NCBI RefSeq assembly: GCF_947496075.1
Contig: NZ_CANMBJ010000007.1
Coordinates: 1 to 64,000, forward strand
Length of the DNA stretch: 64,000 bases
DNA from: an uncultured Tateyamaria sp.
GTDB taxonomy: Bacteria; Pseudomonadota; Alphaproteobacteria; Rhodobacterales; Rhodobacteraceae
Reading direction: 5' to 3'
How positions within the stretch are numbered: position 1 is the stretch's first letter; the number at the start of each line of letters is the position of its first letter. Positions 36,330 to 46,391 of the stretch are shown piece after piece. A model generated the notes under the pieces. That model made no database searches. It was not told the DNA's origin and saw only the letters and a list, made by a program, of their open reading frames with translations. Made by a program: the position numbers and the translations under genes.

Positions 36330-37097
36330 ATGACTGAACAAGTTGCAATGAACGTCTCAAACGAAGTCGCGATTTCAATCGACAAGATGAACAAGTGGTA
36401 CGGGACATTCCACGTGCTGCGCGACATCGACCTGACGGTGTATCAAGGCGAACGGATCGTGATCGCCGGGCCTTCGGGCTCTGGTAAATCCACCCTGATC
36501 CGCTGCATCAACGCGCTCGAGGAACATCAGCAGGGTACGATCACCGTGGACGGCACCGTGCTGTCCTCGGACGTCAAGAATATCGACAAGATCCGGTCCG
36601 AGGTTGGCATGTGCTTCCAGCACTTCAACCTGTTCCCGCACCTGTCGATCCTTGAAAACTGCACGTTGGCCCCGATCTGGGTGCGCAAAACGCCCAAGAA
36701 GGAAGCCGAAGAGATCGCGATGCACTTCCTGGAAAAGGTGAAAATCCCCGATCAGGCCGACAAGTATCCCGGTCAGTTGTCTGGTGGTCAGCAGCAGCGC
36801 GTGGCGATTGCCCGCTCGCTCTGCATGCGTCCAAGGATCATGCTGTTCGACGAACCAACCTCGGCGCTCGATCCGGAGATGATCAAAGAGGTGCTCGACA
36901 CCATGGTCGAGCTGGCCGAAGAGGGCATGACCATGCTCTGCGTGACGCACGAGATGGGCTTTGCCCGTCAGGTGGCGAACCGGGTGATCTTCATGGACGA
37001 AGGGCAGATCGTGGAACAGAACGAACCCGAAGAGTTCTTCAACAACCCGCAGAGTCCCCGGACCCAGCTGTTCCTCAGCCAGATTCTCGGCCACTGA
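36330..37097 (+). CDS. aapP: General L-amino acid ABC transporter, ATP-binding protein
   Basis: This 255-residue ABC ATPase has Walker [10 protein letters not shown] at 47-55, the signature LSGGQQQR at 150-157 and Walker [13 protein letters not shown]. The ATG at 36330 lies eight bases after AAGGAG (36316-36321); a GTG at 36321 overlaps that site and is less likely. It completes the aapJQMP operon. Confidence 0.96.
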   Translation: MTEQVAMNVSNEVAISIDKMNKWYGTFHVLRDIDLTVYQGERIVIAGPSGSGKSTLIRCINALEEHQQGTITVDGTVLSSDVKNIDKIRSEVGMCFQHFNLFPHLSILENCTLAPIWVRKTPKKEAEEIAMHFLEKVKIPDQADKYPGQLSGGQQQRVAIARSLCMRPRIMLFDEPTSALDPEMIKEVLDTMVELAEEGMTMLCVTHEMGFARQVANRVIFMDEGQIVEQNEPEEFFNNPQSPRTQLFLSQILGH

Positions 37098-37102
37098 TCA
37101 AG

Positions 37103-37130
37103 CGGGGCGGGGGACACCCCCGCCTTACAA
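37103..37130. repeat. REP-like palindrome after aapP
   Basis: GCGGGGCGGGGGACACCCCCGCC followed by TTACAAGG is a strong GC hairpin just after the aapP stop. AGGCCGC (about 37128) is also inverted as GCGGCCT some 15 bases later. It may act as the operon's 3' stabiliser. Confidence 0.5.
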
Positions 37131-37281
37131 GGCCGCCCGGGCAAACCTGGAGCGGCCTGACCTCAGCCTAGACGATGGTTATGAGGCATAACCAACTTCC
37201 TTCTTCTGGCTAAAAATACCTTGGGGTTTGGGGCAAAGCCCCATCAAAAACTGCATCGCGTCGCCGTCAGGCGGCCTTTGG

Positions 37282-37376
37282 ATGTTTCCGAAAGTCTGGA
37301 ACCGAAAATACCCTGCCGCGCTTACGCGCTCTCGGGATATTTTCGATCAGAGGTTCTAAGGTGATTTCGGAAACAT
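37282..37376. repeat. 95-bp imperfect inverted repeat
   Basis: Outer arms ATGTTTCCGAAA and TTTCGGAAACAT, middle arms GGAACC and GGTTC(T), and inner arms GAAAATA-CCC and GGG-ATATTTTC fold around GCGC-TTAC-GCGC. The element lies in the 420-base stretch 37098-37517, which has no gene. It could be a small mobile repeat or encode a structured RNA. Confidence 0.6.
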
Positions 37377-37421
37377 TCGAGATCACCGTGCGTTGCGTTA
37401 ACCGCCCAACATCCGCCCGGT

Positions 37422-37465
37422 GGGGGTGTACAGGGGGTGTACGGATGCTGCACGGGGGGTGACAC
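37422..37465. other. G-rich region with repeated GGGGGTGTAC units
   Basis: GGGGGTGTACA, GGGGGTGTACG and GGGGGGTGACA occur within about 40 bases (GGTGGGGGTGTACAGGGGGT and onwards). The spacing of the G-tracts could allow protein binding or a G-quadruplex. Its function is unknown. Confidence 0.45.
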
Positions 37466-37517
37466 CCTGTCTCAAGCCGTCAATCTCCATGAAAACAAGG
37501 TGAATGCGTGGGGCGAC

Positions 37518-38015
37518 TCACCCCGCCATCACCTCACGTGGCACAGCAAAGTCGACCACTTGCCCGACACGCCAATCAATCTCGGCCCAGCCGTCCACGT
37601 CAAAGCGGATGATGGCGGTTGCACAGGTCGGGTAGTCCAGAAAGCGCGGGTGTTCCGGCGGTTGCTCCACCACCCGTTCCGCGAAATCGGCAATGCCGGG
37701 GTTGTGGCCCAGCACTAGAACGGCCTGTTCCGTTTGCTCTTTCAGCACCGCCATCATTGTCTCGGCCCCGGCATGATACAGGGCGCGCGAAAACTTCACC
37801 GGTATATCAAACGCCAACCCCAGAAAGGTCTGTCCGGTCCGCTCACTGGTCGAGCTGACAGCCGCTTGGGGGACATGGTCCTTCCGCCGCAACCAATCGC
37901 CCATGGCCCGTGCAGAGGCCTTGCCCCGCGCGTTCAATGGCCGGTCGTGATCCATCAATGCAGGATGATCCCAGCTTGATTTGGCATGGCGCATCAAGAT
38001 CAGAGTGCGGGTCAT
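37518..38015 (-). CDS. Histidine phosphatase, SixA-like
   Basis: This 165-residue protein begins MTRTLILMRHAKSSWDHPAL, with the phospho-accepting His10 in the RHA motif, and has the second catalytic His in VLVLGHNPGI. SixA-type enzymes remove phosphate from phosphohistidines; the target here is unknown. Its start overlaps the stop of the ferredoxin gene by an ATGA, so the two are translationally coupled. Confidence 0.88.
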   Translation of the reverse strand: MTRTLILMRHAKSSWDHPALMDHDRPLNARGKASARAMGDWLRRKDHVPQAAVSSTSERTGQTFLGLAFDIPVKFSRALYHAGAETMMAVLKEQTEQAVLVLGHNPGIADFAERVVEQPPEHPRFLDYPTCATAIIRFDVDGWAEIDWRVGQVVDFAVPREVMAG

Positions 38016-38626
38016 CGGTGAAAGGCTTTCATGTGAAACGCGGTTTGGGCATCGGACCGGTCAAAGCTCTGACTGACCGGGCAAGCCCGCCGCACATGGC
38101 AGCCCCGGGTCATGCATTGAACACCGGCAGGCGTATCAAGATACGCCTTACAGGCAGGCACATCATAGGCCGTTTCGGCAGATAATGCACCCACCGGGCA
38201 GGCCGTAACACAGGGGCGATCTGTGCATGCATCGCAAGGACGCGACCCTTCGGATGCATCTTTGAATGCATGCGTGAATTCCAGTGCCCCCCGGATCGAA
38301 ATCATCAGACCGGCGCGGTCATGGATCATCATGCCTGTTGGGCTTTGCCAGAAGCGCCCCGTGTCCAATGCCCACGCTATGAAGGGGGCATAGGGTGGCC
38401 CGTCGGATGGAAAATGCGCTGTTGCCGCAAGACAGTCTGCTATCCCGTTCAGAACGCGTTTGGACCAGGTGTCGACGGGGTTTTCGGCCGCGTCGATATA
38501 CTCGGTGCTTTGGGTGAAGACAGACCACCAATGCGCGTCTGTGCCGACGAGAACCTTGTTCGACGTGTGCCCCATGACCATCAAGCCATGTGGGTCAACT
38601 GCGGCTGAAACAGCCTTGAGGATCAT
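38012..38626 (-). CDS. Ferredoxin-like protein with two 4Fe-4S motifs
   Basis: This 204-residue protein has two Cys clusters in its last third, CDACTDRPCVTACPVGA and then CKAYL ... CMTRGCHVRRACPV, typical of two 4Fe-4S centres. The first 130 residues recall the N-terminal part of reductases in the QueG group but are too short to assign. The ATG at 38626 overlaps the desaturase stop (ATGA). It may pass electrons to the desaturase encoded upstream, though this is inference. Confidence 0.75.
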   Translation of the reverse strand: MILKAVSAAVDPHGLMVMGHTSNKVLVGTDAHWWSVFTQSTEYIDAAENPVDTWSKRVLNGIADCLAATAHFPSDGPPYAPFIAWALDTGRFWQSPTGMMIHDRAGLMISIRGALEFTHAFKDASEGSRPCDACTDRPCVTACPVGALSAETAYDVPACKAYLDTPAGVQCMTRGCHVRRACPVSQSFDRSDAQTAFHMKAFHR

Positions 38627-39417
38627 TTCCGGGCAAAGGGCAAGGACAGGGACCAACCAAGCCTCGAGGGGCGGTCATCTTGCCATTCCAGGCCCACTTG
38701 CATGTCGTCATGCCCGGCTTCGGGTTGGGCAATATAGGTGCCGAACATGCGATCCCAGATCGACAGCGAAAAACCATAATTGCTGTCATGTTCATGCCGG
38801 TGCACGGAATGGTGCACACGATGCATGTCTGGCGTCACAAGCAAGCGCCGGACGATGGCGTCGAGCCACAGGGGCAGGCGGATGTTGGCATGATTGAACA
38901 TGGCAGTGCCGTTCAGGATGATCTCGAACAGGATCACCGCGGCGGCAGCGGGGCCAAGCAGATATACAGCGCCAATCTTGATCAGCATGGACAGGCCGAT
39001 CTCAATGGGATGAAAGCGGATGGCCGTGGTCACGTCCATGTCCACATCGGCGTGGTGCACCCGGTGCAGGCGCCACAAAAGCGGAACCTTGTGTGTGATG
39101 AGATGCTGGGCCCAGATGATGAAGTCGAGGATCAGGATAGCCGCGACAACCTCGATCCAAGTGGGCAGGGAAAGGGCATTGAACAATCCCCACCCCTGGT
39201 TGGCCGCATCAACCGCCGCGCCAACAGCCAGCACTGGCAGTACGAACGCCATAACGCGGATGAACAGCGTATTCGCGATAGTGATGCCCCAGTTGGTGAC
39301 CCAGCGCCGCGACCGGCTTTGAGTGCGTGCCCGGCGCGGCAGCACGGCTTCGGTCAATGCAAAGAGCGTAAACAGACCGAGGAAGACACCAAAGCGAATG
39401 AGCGTTTCGTTTTCCAT
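38623..39417 (-). CDS. Sterol desaturase / fatty acid hydroxylase family protein
   Basis: This 264-residue membrane protein has the diiron His boxes HLITH, HRVHH and HRVHHSVHRHEHD, with four or more hydrophobic segments. The family oxidises lipids, including ornithine lipids, sterols and carotenoids; the substrate here is not evident. It is the first gene of an operon with the ferredoxin and SixA genes. Confidence 0.9.
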   Translation of the reverse strand: MENETLIRFGVFLGLFTLFALTEAVLPRRARTQSRSRRWVTNWGITIANTLFIRVMAFVLPVLAVGAAVDAANQGWGLFNALSLPTWIEVVAAILILDFIIWAQHLITHKVPLLWRLHRVHHADVDMDVTTAIRFHPIEIGLSMLIKIGAVYLLGPAAAAVILFEIILNGTAMFNHANIRLPLWLDAIVRRLLVTPDMHRVHHSVHRHEHDSNYGFSLSIWDRMFGTYIAQPEAGHDDMQVGLEWQDDRPSRLGWSLSLPFARK

Positions 39418-39474
39418 GCCCCATATCTACCGCCGGGTTGCCGTTGCGCAATGCGGCGTGCAGACACGTTTGCG

Positions 39475-40338
39475 TCAGCGGGGGCGGATGATGGACCCGG
39501 CACCGTGGTCCGTAAAAAGCTCAAGCAGGCAGGCATTCGGGGCGCGTCCATCGAGGATAACGACGGCGCGTACGCCGCTGGCAATGGCGTCGAGCGCGGT
39601 TTCCGTCTTTGGGATCATGCCACCCGCGATGGTGCCATCCGCTGTCAGGTCACGGATCTGGTCGGCGGTAAGTTCGGTGACAACCTCACCATCCGCATTC
39701 TTAACGCCGGATACATCGGTCAGCAGCAAGAGGCGGTCCGCCTTGAGCGCACCCGCGATAGCGCCTGCGGCCGTGTCACCGTTTATATTGAAGGTCTCTC
39801 CGCCTTGGCCGGAGCCAAGAGGCGCGATCACCGGTATCATTGACTGTTCGAACAGCGTCGACAGGATCGTCGGGTCCATCTGCGCGGGCGTGCCAACAAG
39901 GCCGAGAGCCGCATCCGTCTGGTCGCAGCTGATCAGGTTCGCATCCTTGCCCGACAGACCCACGGCCTTGCCGCCCGCGCGGTTAATGGCTTGTACGATG
40001 CGCTTGTTGACGACCCCGGACAGCACCATCTCGACCACTTCCATGGTCGCGGCGTCTGTCACACGCTTGCCGTTCACGAACTCCGATTGAATATCGAGAC
40101 GCTTGAGCATGTTGTTGATCATCGGCCCGCCACCGTGCACGATCACGGGGTTTACACCCACTTGCCGCATCAAAACCACGTCATTGGCGAAGCTTTCCAT
40201 CGCCTCGTCCGAACCCATGGCGTGACCACCGAGCTTGATGACGACAGTGGCCCCGGTGTAGCGCTGCATGTAAGGCAACGCCTGGCTGAGGGTGCGGGCA
40301 GTGGCGATCCAGTCGCGGTTCATATCTTGGGTCTTCAT
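39475..40338 (-). CDS. argB: Acetylglutamate kinase
   Basis: This 287-residue protein has the amino-acid-kinase motifs [25 protein letters not shown] and [16 protein letters not shown]. It phosphorylates N-acetylglutamate in arginine synthesis and is usually arginine-inhibited in this long form. Its place after engB is conserved in this order. The start at [10 protein letters not shown] lacks an evident ribosome binding site. Confidence 0.96.
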   Translation of the reverse strand: MKTQDMNRDWIATARTLSQALPYMQRYTGATVVIKLGGHAMGSDEAMESFANDVVLMRQVGVNPVIVHGGGPMINNMLKRLDIQSEFVNGKRVTDAATMEVVEMVLSGVVNKRIVQAINRAGGKAVGLSGKDANLISCDQTDAALGLVGTPAQMDPTILSTLFEQSMIPVIAPLGSGQGGETFNINGDTAAGAIAGALKADRLLLLTDVSGVKNADGEVVTELTADQIRDLTADGTIAGGMIPKTETALDAIASGVRAVVILDGRAPNACLLELFTDHGAGSIIRPR

Positions 40339-40424
40339 CTTGGGTCTATGATGATTGCGCTGTTTTCTGTCTTGCCCCAGCCGTGGAGCGGGGCCAAGAT
40401 TTTTCGTACGAAAAATCGTCTGCG

Positions 40425-41078
40425 TCAGACGAGCGTTGCGATGATGGCGCGCAGGGATGCAATACCGTCGCCCTTTTCGCTGCTGGTCAGTACGATTTCA
40501 GGGAAGGCGGCGGGGTGTTTTGACAGGGCAGCTCGGACCTGCGCCAGAACGGCATCCCTGTCCTTGGCTTTGACCTTGTCCGTTTTGGTCAGCACGCATT
40601 GAAACGTGACGGCGGATGTATCCAGCAGTTTCAGAATTTCTTCGTCCACCTTCTTGATCCCATGCCGTGCATCGATCAGGACAAAGGCACGGCGCAGGGT
40701 CTGGCGACCTGACAGGTATTGTTTCAGCAGGCGTTGCCATTTCTCGACCACCGGTAGGGGGGCGTTCGCATAGCCATAGCCGGGAAGGTCGACCAAATAG
40801 TGGTCATCCCCCGCCGTGAAGTAGTTGATTTCCTGCGTGCGACCGGGTGTGTTTGACGCACGTGCCAACCCTTTACGACCCGTCAAGGCGTTGATCAACG
40901 AGGATTTTCCGACATTTGACCGCCCGGCAAAGCACACTTCCATCCGATCTGCAGGGGGCAGGCCGGACATGGCTACGACGCCTTTAACAAACTCTGTTTC
41001 GCCTGCGAACAGAAGCCGGCCACGCTCGGCAGTTTGCGGATCCGGTTCTTCGGCGATGGGGAAGGGCAGGGCTGTCAT
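40425..41078 (-). CDS. engB: Ribosome biogenesis GTPase EngB/YsxC
   Basis: This 217-residue GTPase has G1 [10 protein letters not shown]3 DLPGYGYA and G4 TKTDK, as in the YsxC/YihA family needed for 50S assembly. It starts inside the stop codon of the MOSC gene (ATGA). Confidence 0.95.
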   Translation of the reverse strand: MTALPFPIAEEPDPQTAERGRLLFAGETEFVKGVVAMSGLPPADRMEVCFAGRSNVGKSSLINALTGRKGLARASNTPGRTQEINYFTAGDDHYLVDLPGYGYANAPLPVVEKWQRLLKQYLSGRQTLRRAFVLIDARHGIKKVDEEILKLLDTSAVTFQCVLTKTDKVKAKDRDAVLAQVRAALSKHPAAFPEIVLTSSEKGDGIASLRAIIATLV

Positions 41079-41806
41079 GACAATTGGTCGCCGATTGCTA
41101 CGGTTCCGCCCGACTTGACCTTGAAATAGACACCAAAGTTTCGTGTGTTCCAGCCATCTTCAAGCGCGCGCAGCATGCTGATATCCCGTGCGCCTGTTTG
41201 CGGATTGGCGTCCGGTGCCCTGCACCGTTCAATTGGCTCAACCGGAGACAGTGTTGCACCCCCGAGGGTGATATCGCCTGCAAGCAGGTCAATCTCTTCC
41301 CATGGCGCCAGGTCGTCCAGCCATAGATTGATCCGGAACCGCCTCATATCAACATGCATGCCAGCCTTCTGACTGAGGGCGCGCAGCGAAGACAGGTTTC
41401 CGATCGAGACTGAGGCAAAGGGCACGTCTGTCATACCCTGCTGTGGAGCCTTGACCAGCCTTGCGGGACCGGGCCGGTTGTCGGGCCACAAATCCCCGAT
41501 CCAAGCACCAAGCGCAGCGGGCTCGGTGGATGGGGCAAAATCAAGTGGGTCGCGAGAGGGATGGGTCAGGACCACGCCCGTCGGTGTGCTGGCAGCACCC
41601 ACCGCGGCCAAGGCAGGACCGGACGCAACCTGCAAGAAGTTGCGTCGTGGTTGCCAATCATCCGTGTCCTCGGCCTCGGCATTCAGAAGTGCCCAGGCCC
41701 GATCACCAACAACTGCCTCTTCCGGGGTCAGGTCGACCTGCTCACAGGCCTCGCAACCGATCCCCTTGATCGGATGCCGCCAAATATGGGCGAGCGTGCC
41801 TGTCAC
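41075..41806 (-). CDS. MOSC domain protein
   Basis: This 243-residue protein starts (M)TGTLAHIWRHPIKGIGCEAC, with a MOSC N-terminal barrel, and has the C-terminal core ERCRAPDANPQTGARD with the conserved Cys likely to bind a sulfur or molybdenum species. The GTG at 41806 overlaps the yidC TGA. MOSC proteins move sulfur or reduce hydroxylated compounds with a molybdenum cofactor. The exact reaction is unknown. Confidence 0.88.
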   Translation of the reverse strand: MTGTLAHIWRHPIKGIGCEACEQVDLTPEEAVVGDRAWALLNAEAEDTDDWQPRRNFLQVASGPALAAVGAASTPTGVVLTHPSRDPLDFAPSTEPAALGAWIGDLWPDNRPGPARLVKAPQQGMTDVPFASVSIGNLSSLRALSQKAGMHVDMRRFRINLWLDDLAPWEEIDLLAGDITLGGATLSPVEPIERCRAPDANPQTGARDISMLRALEDGWNTRNFGVYFKVKSGGTVAIGDQLS

Positions 41807-43617
41807 TTCTTGGGTTCCTCGGCTGCTTTCTTCTTGAAGCTGCCGGTGATGTTGCTCAGCAGATCGGGTTTGTACCCCTGACTGCGCATGATCAAATATT
41901 GCTGGGTGAAGGTGATCACGTTGTTGGCGATCCAGTACACAACCAGCCCGCTGGCAAAGCTGCCCAGCATGAACATAAAGACCCACGGCATCCACGCAAA
42001 GATCATCTGTTGGGTGGGGTCGGTGGGTGCCGGATTCAGCTTCTGTTGTAGCCACATCGAAATACCCAGTAGAAGCGGCAGGATGCCGATAAAGACCAGG
42101 GCCATCAGGCTGTTGGGATCGGGTGCTGCGTTGGGCAGCAGGCCAAACAGGTTGATGATAGACGTCGGGTCAGGTGCGCTGAGGTCCTGGAATGGTCCAA
42201 AGAAGGGCGCATGCCGCAATTCGATCGTGACGAAGATCACTTTGTAAAGCGAGAAGAAGATCGGGATTTGTAAAAGGATCGGCAGGCAACCAGCGGCCGG
42301 GTTTACCTTTTCCTTCTTGTACAGTTCCATCATCCCTTGCTGAAGTTTCTGCTTGTCGTCGCCGGCCTGTTCTTTCAGTTTCTCCATTTGCGGCTGAAGT
42401 TCTTTCATCTTCGCCATCGAAACGTACGATTTATATGCAAGCGGAACCAAAACGGCCTTGATGATCAGGGTCAGGCCGATGATTGCCCAGCCCATGTTGC
42501 CGATCAGTTTGTTCAACTCGTGCAGCAGCCAGAAGATCGGCTTGGTCAGGAAAAAGAACCAACCCCAGTCGATGCTGTCGATGAACCCCTGGACACCACC
42601 GGACTGGTATTCGCGAATGGTTTCCCACTCTTTCGCGCCTGCAAAAAGCTGTGTTTGAACTGCCACAGTTGCACCGTTTGCCACATCCTGCGTCGGCAGT
42701 CGGGTAACAGCCCGGTAGACATCACTGCGGGGGGCGTAGGTCAGTGCTTGGTCAAAGCTTTGAACGCCTGTCGGGATCAGGATCGACTGCCAGTAGTGGT
42801 CGGTAAAGCCAACCCAGCCATCCGTCACGCCTTCGGTCACGATCGCCGGGCGACCCCAGGACGGGTCCACGTCAGCGTCGGGGATTTCATCCCAATCGAT
42901 TTCCGCAAGTTCTCCGTCCGCCATGGCCACTGCACCTTCGTGCAAGATGAAGAAGTTCTTGAGATCGGATGGCTCTCCATGCCGGGTCAACATGCCATAG
43001 GGTGCGACCCGAACCGCGGCCCCGCTGGTATTTGTTACTGATTGGGTGATGTCGAACATGTACTGGTCATCGATGCTGATGATCCGTTCAAAAACCAATC
43101 CATCCCCGTTATTCCATGTCAGAGTAACGGGTTCACCAACGGACAGCGTGTCGCCTGCGGCCAGGGCCCAGGTTGTGTTGGGACCCGGTACTGCGTCAGC
43201 GTTGAGCCCGCCGCCGGGTGCCCAGCCATAGACGGCATAATATGCGTCCGCCGTGCCAACAGGCGACAGCATCCGAACGATGTCGGCATCTGGCTGAAGG
43301 CTTGTCCGGTAGTCTTTCAGACGCAGATCGTCGATACGGCCGCCCAGCAGGGATATAGAGCCCGAGACACGTGGTGTTTCGATGTCGATGCGCGGGGCGT
43401 CAGCCGTCTCTGTCGCGACTTCCGTTGCCGGTTCGGCCGCGTCGCCTATTGCCGGTGCCGTTGGCACTGTCCCGGGATCTTCCGCCTGTGCCGTGGTTGG
43501 GGCCGCTGTATCAAGCGGAACCTCCGGTTCTGGCGGGGGAAACAGCACAAACCATACAAGAATGACAAGGAAACTGAGCGCCGTTGCAAGAATGAGGTTC
43601 TTGTTCTGATCGTCCAT
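41803..43617 (-). CDS. yidC: Membrane protein insertase YidC
   Basis: This 604-residue protein has a first helix (NLILATALSFLVILVWFVLF), a large periplasmic beta domain (about 60-350) and the conserved five-helix core with NPAAGCLPILLQIPIFFSLY. It inserts membrane proteins alone or with SecYEG. The ATG at 43617 (MDDQNKN) matches the family start. In this group it usually follows yidD closely; here ttcA and two other genes lie between. Confidence 0.96.
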   Translation of the reverse strand: MDDQNKNLILATALSFLVILVWFVLFPPPEPEVPLDTAAPTTAQAEDPGTVPTAPAIGDAAEPATEVATETADAPRIDIETPRVSGSISLLGGRIDDLRLKDYRTSLQPDADIVRMLSPVGTADAYYAVYGWAPGGGLNADAVPGPNTTWALAAGDTLSVGEPVTLTWNNGDGLVFERIISIDDQYMFDITQSVTNTSGAAVRVAPYGMLTRHGEPSDLKNFFILHEGAVAMADGELAEIDWDEIPDADVDPSWGRPAIVTEGVTDGWVGFTDHYWQSILIPTGVQSFDQALTYAPRSDVYRAVTRLPTQDVANGATVAVQTQLFAGAKEWETIREYQSGGVQGFIDSIDWGWFFFLTKPIFWLLHELNKLIGNMGWAIIGLTLIIKAVLVPLAYKSYVSMAKMKELQPQMEKLKEQAGDDKQKLQQGMMELYKKEKVNPAAGCLPILLQIPIFFSLYKVIFVTIELRHAPFFGPFQDLSAPDPTSIINLFGLLPNAAPDPNSLMALVFIGILPLLLGISMWLQQKLNPAPTDPTQQMIFAWMPWVFMFMLGSFASGLVVYWIANNVITFTQQYLIMRSQGYKPDLLSNITGSFKKKAAEEPKK

Positions 43618-43794
43618 CGGGGACTGCCACCTGCTGTCTGAAACGTTGCACGGGTTCAACAGAGTGCAGGGCCAAAGGTCAAGCGGATTCGGGCGCTGGG
43701 TATGGCGCGGCGCAGCAAGCGTGGTGCGGGCCCGACGTCTTCAAGACCTCAGCACCCTCTATGCGTGCATTGCTCGATGCGTTCGGTTTGCGCC

Positions 43795-45342
43795 TCAGTT
43801 CGTCCTGCGAACGGGCAAGGACGGCGCATCCTGCACCTTGCTTTCATGGGCGCGCACCCAATCCAGTGTTTTTTCAAACGGCATTGGGCGTGCAATGCCA
43901 AAGCCCTGCACATAGTCGCAGCCCAGCTGTGCCAGAAGGGCGTGTTCGCCAACCGTTTCAACACCTTCAGCCAGCGTTTCGATGTTCAGGCGTTCTGCCA
44001 TGGTCAGAACGGCACTGATCATCCTTTGTTGTTCCGGATCGCGATCAGCCTTCATGACGAAGGAGCGGTCAATCTTGATCCGTCCCACGCCAAAACGGCG
44101 AATGGATGAAATGGACGCGTGACCTGTACCAAAGTCGTCCAGATCGACCCGGCACCCGAGTTTCGTTAATGCGTTGATGTTGCGCGTTATCGTGTCGTTC
44201 GTATTGTCTGTGACCACGGTTTCGAGAATCTCGACCGTAAGCCGGTCCGGTGTCAGGTCGAAGCGGTCGAGTTCCCAACGCACTTTGTCCACCAGCTTTG
44301 GATTGTTGAGTTCCGAGCCGCTGAAGTTAACCCCAACGTGAGGGACATTCAGACCTGCAGAGTCCCATGCCTTAAGCGCCGTGAAGCTGTGATAAATCAT
44401 GATCTCAGCCAAACGTTCCAATAACCCTGCATCTTCGATTGCGGGCAGGAATTCAGCTGGAGAAATTGCGCCCTTGTCTGGGTGTATCCAGCGGGCCAGC
44501 GCTTCGAACCCGGCGACCTTCCCGGTATCCGTGGAGATTTGTGGCTGAAACCAGGGCTGGATGTGCCCTTGTTCCAATGCTGCGGCCACTTCGTCGCGCA
44601 AATGTGCCCGGCTTTTGAGGCGCGAGTGCAATTCGGTCGAGTAGGCGCGCACGGAAGATGGGCCGCGGCGCTGTGCTTCGGTCAGGGCCGCGAGCGCACC
44701 ATTGCTCCAGTCATGTCCTGTAGCACCTGGCGCACGGTTCAGCAGGCAGAAGCCGATACTGACGGACACATAGATCGTGGTGCCATCGATGGCGATCGGC
44801 TCTTCAATGGCCTGCTGGTAGCGGCTGCACATCTGGATACAGCTTTCCAGATCGAGATGCTGCACCGCGCCAAGGCAGAGAGAAAACCGAAAATCGCCGG
44901 TGCGACAGACTATGTCTGTATCTCTCATAGTGGCGACCAGGCGGTCTGCCACCGCTTTCAGGATACGGTCCGTTGCAGCAGGTTCGAACCGTTCGCTGAG
45001 GGCGGTGTGGTCGTCCAGCTCAATCGAGAAGATGGCGCTGTTCCGGTCGGCGCGTGGCGCGTCTGCACGCATCACATCGACCTTGTCGGCAAAGTCATCC
45101 TGCGAGACGAGACCCGGCTGCAGGTTTCGGGCAATGCGTTTGCGCAACAGATCCTCGACCCCGCCGAAGACAAACCACGCAACCGGCAATGCGATGGCGA
45201 CGGCAATCAATGCGACTTCACCCCAAATCCAGAATGCCGCCAGCATCATTGCAGGAAGGAATGCAAGCATCTGGGGACCAGTCAGCATCGTCGTTGCGTG
45301 TTCGCGCAATAATTTCAGCTTGTCTGGCGTGCGGAACTGCAT
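43795..45342 (-). CDS. Cyclic-di-GMP phosphodiesterase: membrane anchor, degenerate GGDEF, EAL
   Basis: This 515-residue protein has two hydrophobic segments (about residues 25-60), a GGDEF-like domain whose active site reads CRTGDFRF rather than GGDEF, and a C-terminal EAL domain. The EAL domain keeps FEALARW, NFSGSE, VEILET, DLDDFGTG, KIDRSF and AEGVET, so it should be active. The start at 45342 follows AAGGGG; a longer start at 45360 is possible. It would lower cyclic di-GMP, favouring motility. The 177 bases before yidC hold no gene. Confidence 0.9.
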   Translation of the reverse strand: MQFRTPDKLKLLREHATTMLTGPQMLAFLPAMMLAAFWIWGEVALIAVAIALPVAWFVFGGVEDLLRKRIARNLQPGLVSQDDFADKVDVMRADAPRADRNSAIFSIELDDHTALSERFEPAATDRILKAVADRLVATMRDTDIVCRTGDFRFSLCLGAVQHLDLESCIQMCSRYQQAIEEPIAIDGTTIYVSVSIGFCLLNRAPGATGHDWSNGALAALTEAQRRGPSSVRAYSTELHSRLKSRAHLRDEVAAALEQGHIQPWFQPQISTDTGKVAGFEALARWIHPDKGAISPAEFLPAIEDAGLLERLAEIMIYHSFTALKAWDSAGLNVPHVGVNFSGSELNNPKLVDKVRWELDRFDLTPDRLTVEILETVVTDNTNDTITRNINALTKLGCRVDLDDFGTGHASISSIRRFGVGRIKIDRSFVMKADRDPEQQRMISAVLTMAERLNIETLAEGVETVGEHALLAQLGCDYVQGFGIARPMPFEKTLDWVRAHESKVQDAPSLPVRRTN

Positions 45343-45417
45343 GTTTGACCCCTTGTTCATACCCACGGCGTCGGCCGCACGTTGGTCAAGCAATAAGAGA
45401 ACGGGGTAAGTCAGCGC

Positions 45418-46287
45418 TTAACGCAGGTCGGGAATGTTCACGTTTTTTTCTTCAAATTTTTCGGAACTGCGCAAGAGGCCTGCGAAGTCAAAAAGCTTGG
45501 GATCCAGCAGATGGGACGGCCGCGCATTCATCAACGCCCGGAACATGACCTGACGGCGCCCCGGGCTATTGGCTTCCCAGCCGTCGAGGATCTGTTTGAC
45601 TTGCTGTCTTTGCAGCCCGTCCTGGCTACCGCACAGATCGCAGGGGATGATGGGATAGTTCATTGCCTTCGCGAACTTCTCGCAATCTGCCTCGGCAACG
45701 TGGGCGAGGGGGCGGTAAACGAACAAATCCCCCTCTTCATTCACAAGTTTCGGCGGCATCGTGGCAAGGCGCCCGCCGTGAAACAAGTTCATGAAAAAGG
45801 TTTCCAGAATGTCGTCGCGGTGATGGCCCAGCACAACTGCGGTGCAGCCTTCCTCGCGCGCGATGCGATATAGGTTGCCACGCCGCAGCCGTGAACACAG
45901 GGCGCAGAAGGTTCGGCCTTGAGGTACTTTGTCGACAACGATGGAATAAGTGTCCTGATACTCGATCCGATGGGGCACCTGCATGCGCTCCAGAAACTCC
46001 GGAAGGACAGTTGCAGGAAAGCCGGGCTGACCCTGATCCAGATTGCAGGCCAGCAATTCGACAGGCAAAAGCCCGCGCCATTTCAGTTCGTTGAGAACGG
46101 CCAGCAATGTGTAGCTGTCTTTGCCACCGGACAGGCAGACCAGCCATTTGCCACCCGGTTCGATCATGCCGTATTGCTCGATCGCCTCGCGCGCGTACCG
46201 CACGAGCCGTTTGCGCAGCTTCTTGAATTCGGTTGTTGCGGGCGCCCCGGCAAAAAGGGGGTGAATGTCGTCGCTGTCGTCAAGCAT
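45418..46287 (-). CDS. ttcA: tRNA 2-thiocytidine(32) synthetase TtcA
   Basis: This 289-residue protein has the PP-loop SGGKDS at 53-58, CALC (Cys128, Cys131) and CDLC (Cys216, Cys219); the last pair with one more Cys usually binds an iron-sulfur cluster. TtcA thiolates cytidine 32 of certain tRNAs. AAAGGTGG precedes the ATG at 46287. It lies 75 bases before the EAL gene on the same strand. Confidence 0.95.
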   Translation of the reverse strand: MLDDSDDIHPLFAGAPATTEFKKLRKRLVRYAREAIEQYGMIEPGGKWLVCLSGGKDSYTLLAVLNELKWRGLLPVELLACNLDQGQPGFPATVLPEFLERMQVPHRIEYQDTYSIVVDKVPQGRTFCALCSRLRRGNLYRIAREEGCTAVVLGHHRDDILETFFMNLFHGGRLATMPPKLVNEEGDLFVYRPLAHVAEADCEKFAKAMNYPIIPCDLCGSQDGLQRQQVKQILDGWEANSPGRRQVMFRALMNARPSHLLDPKLFDFAGLLRSSEKFEEKNVNIPDLR

Positions 46288-46391
46288 AGGGCCACCTTTG
46301 GGCTGCGATTGCGCCCTCATATACCAAGCAGACCGTGAACCAAAAGAGCCTGCGCAGCGTATCCATATCAAAATGTAAAAGGGGTGTGGTC

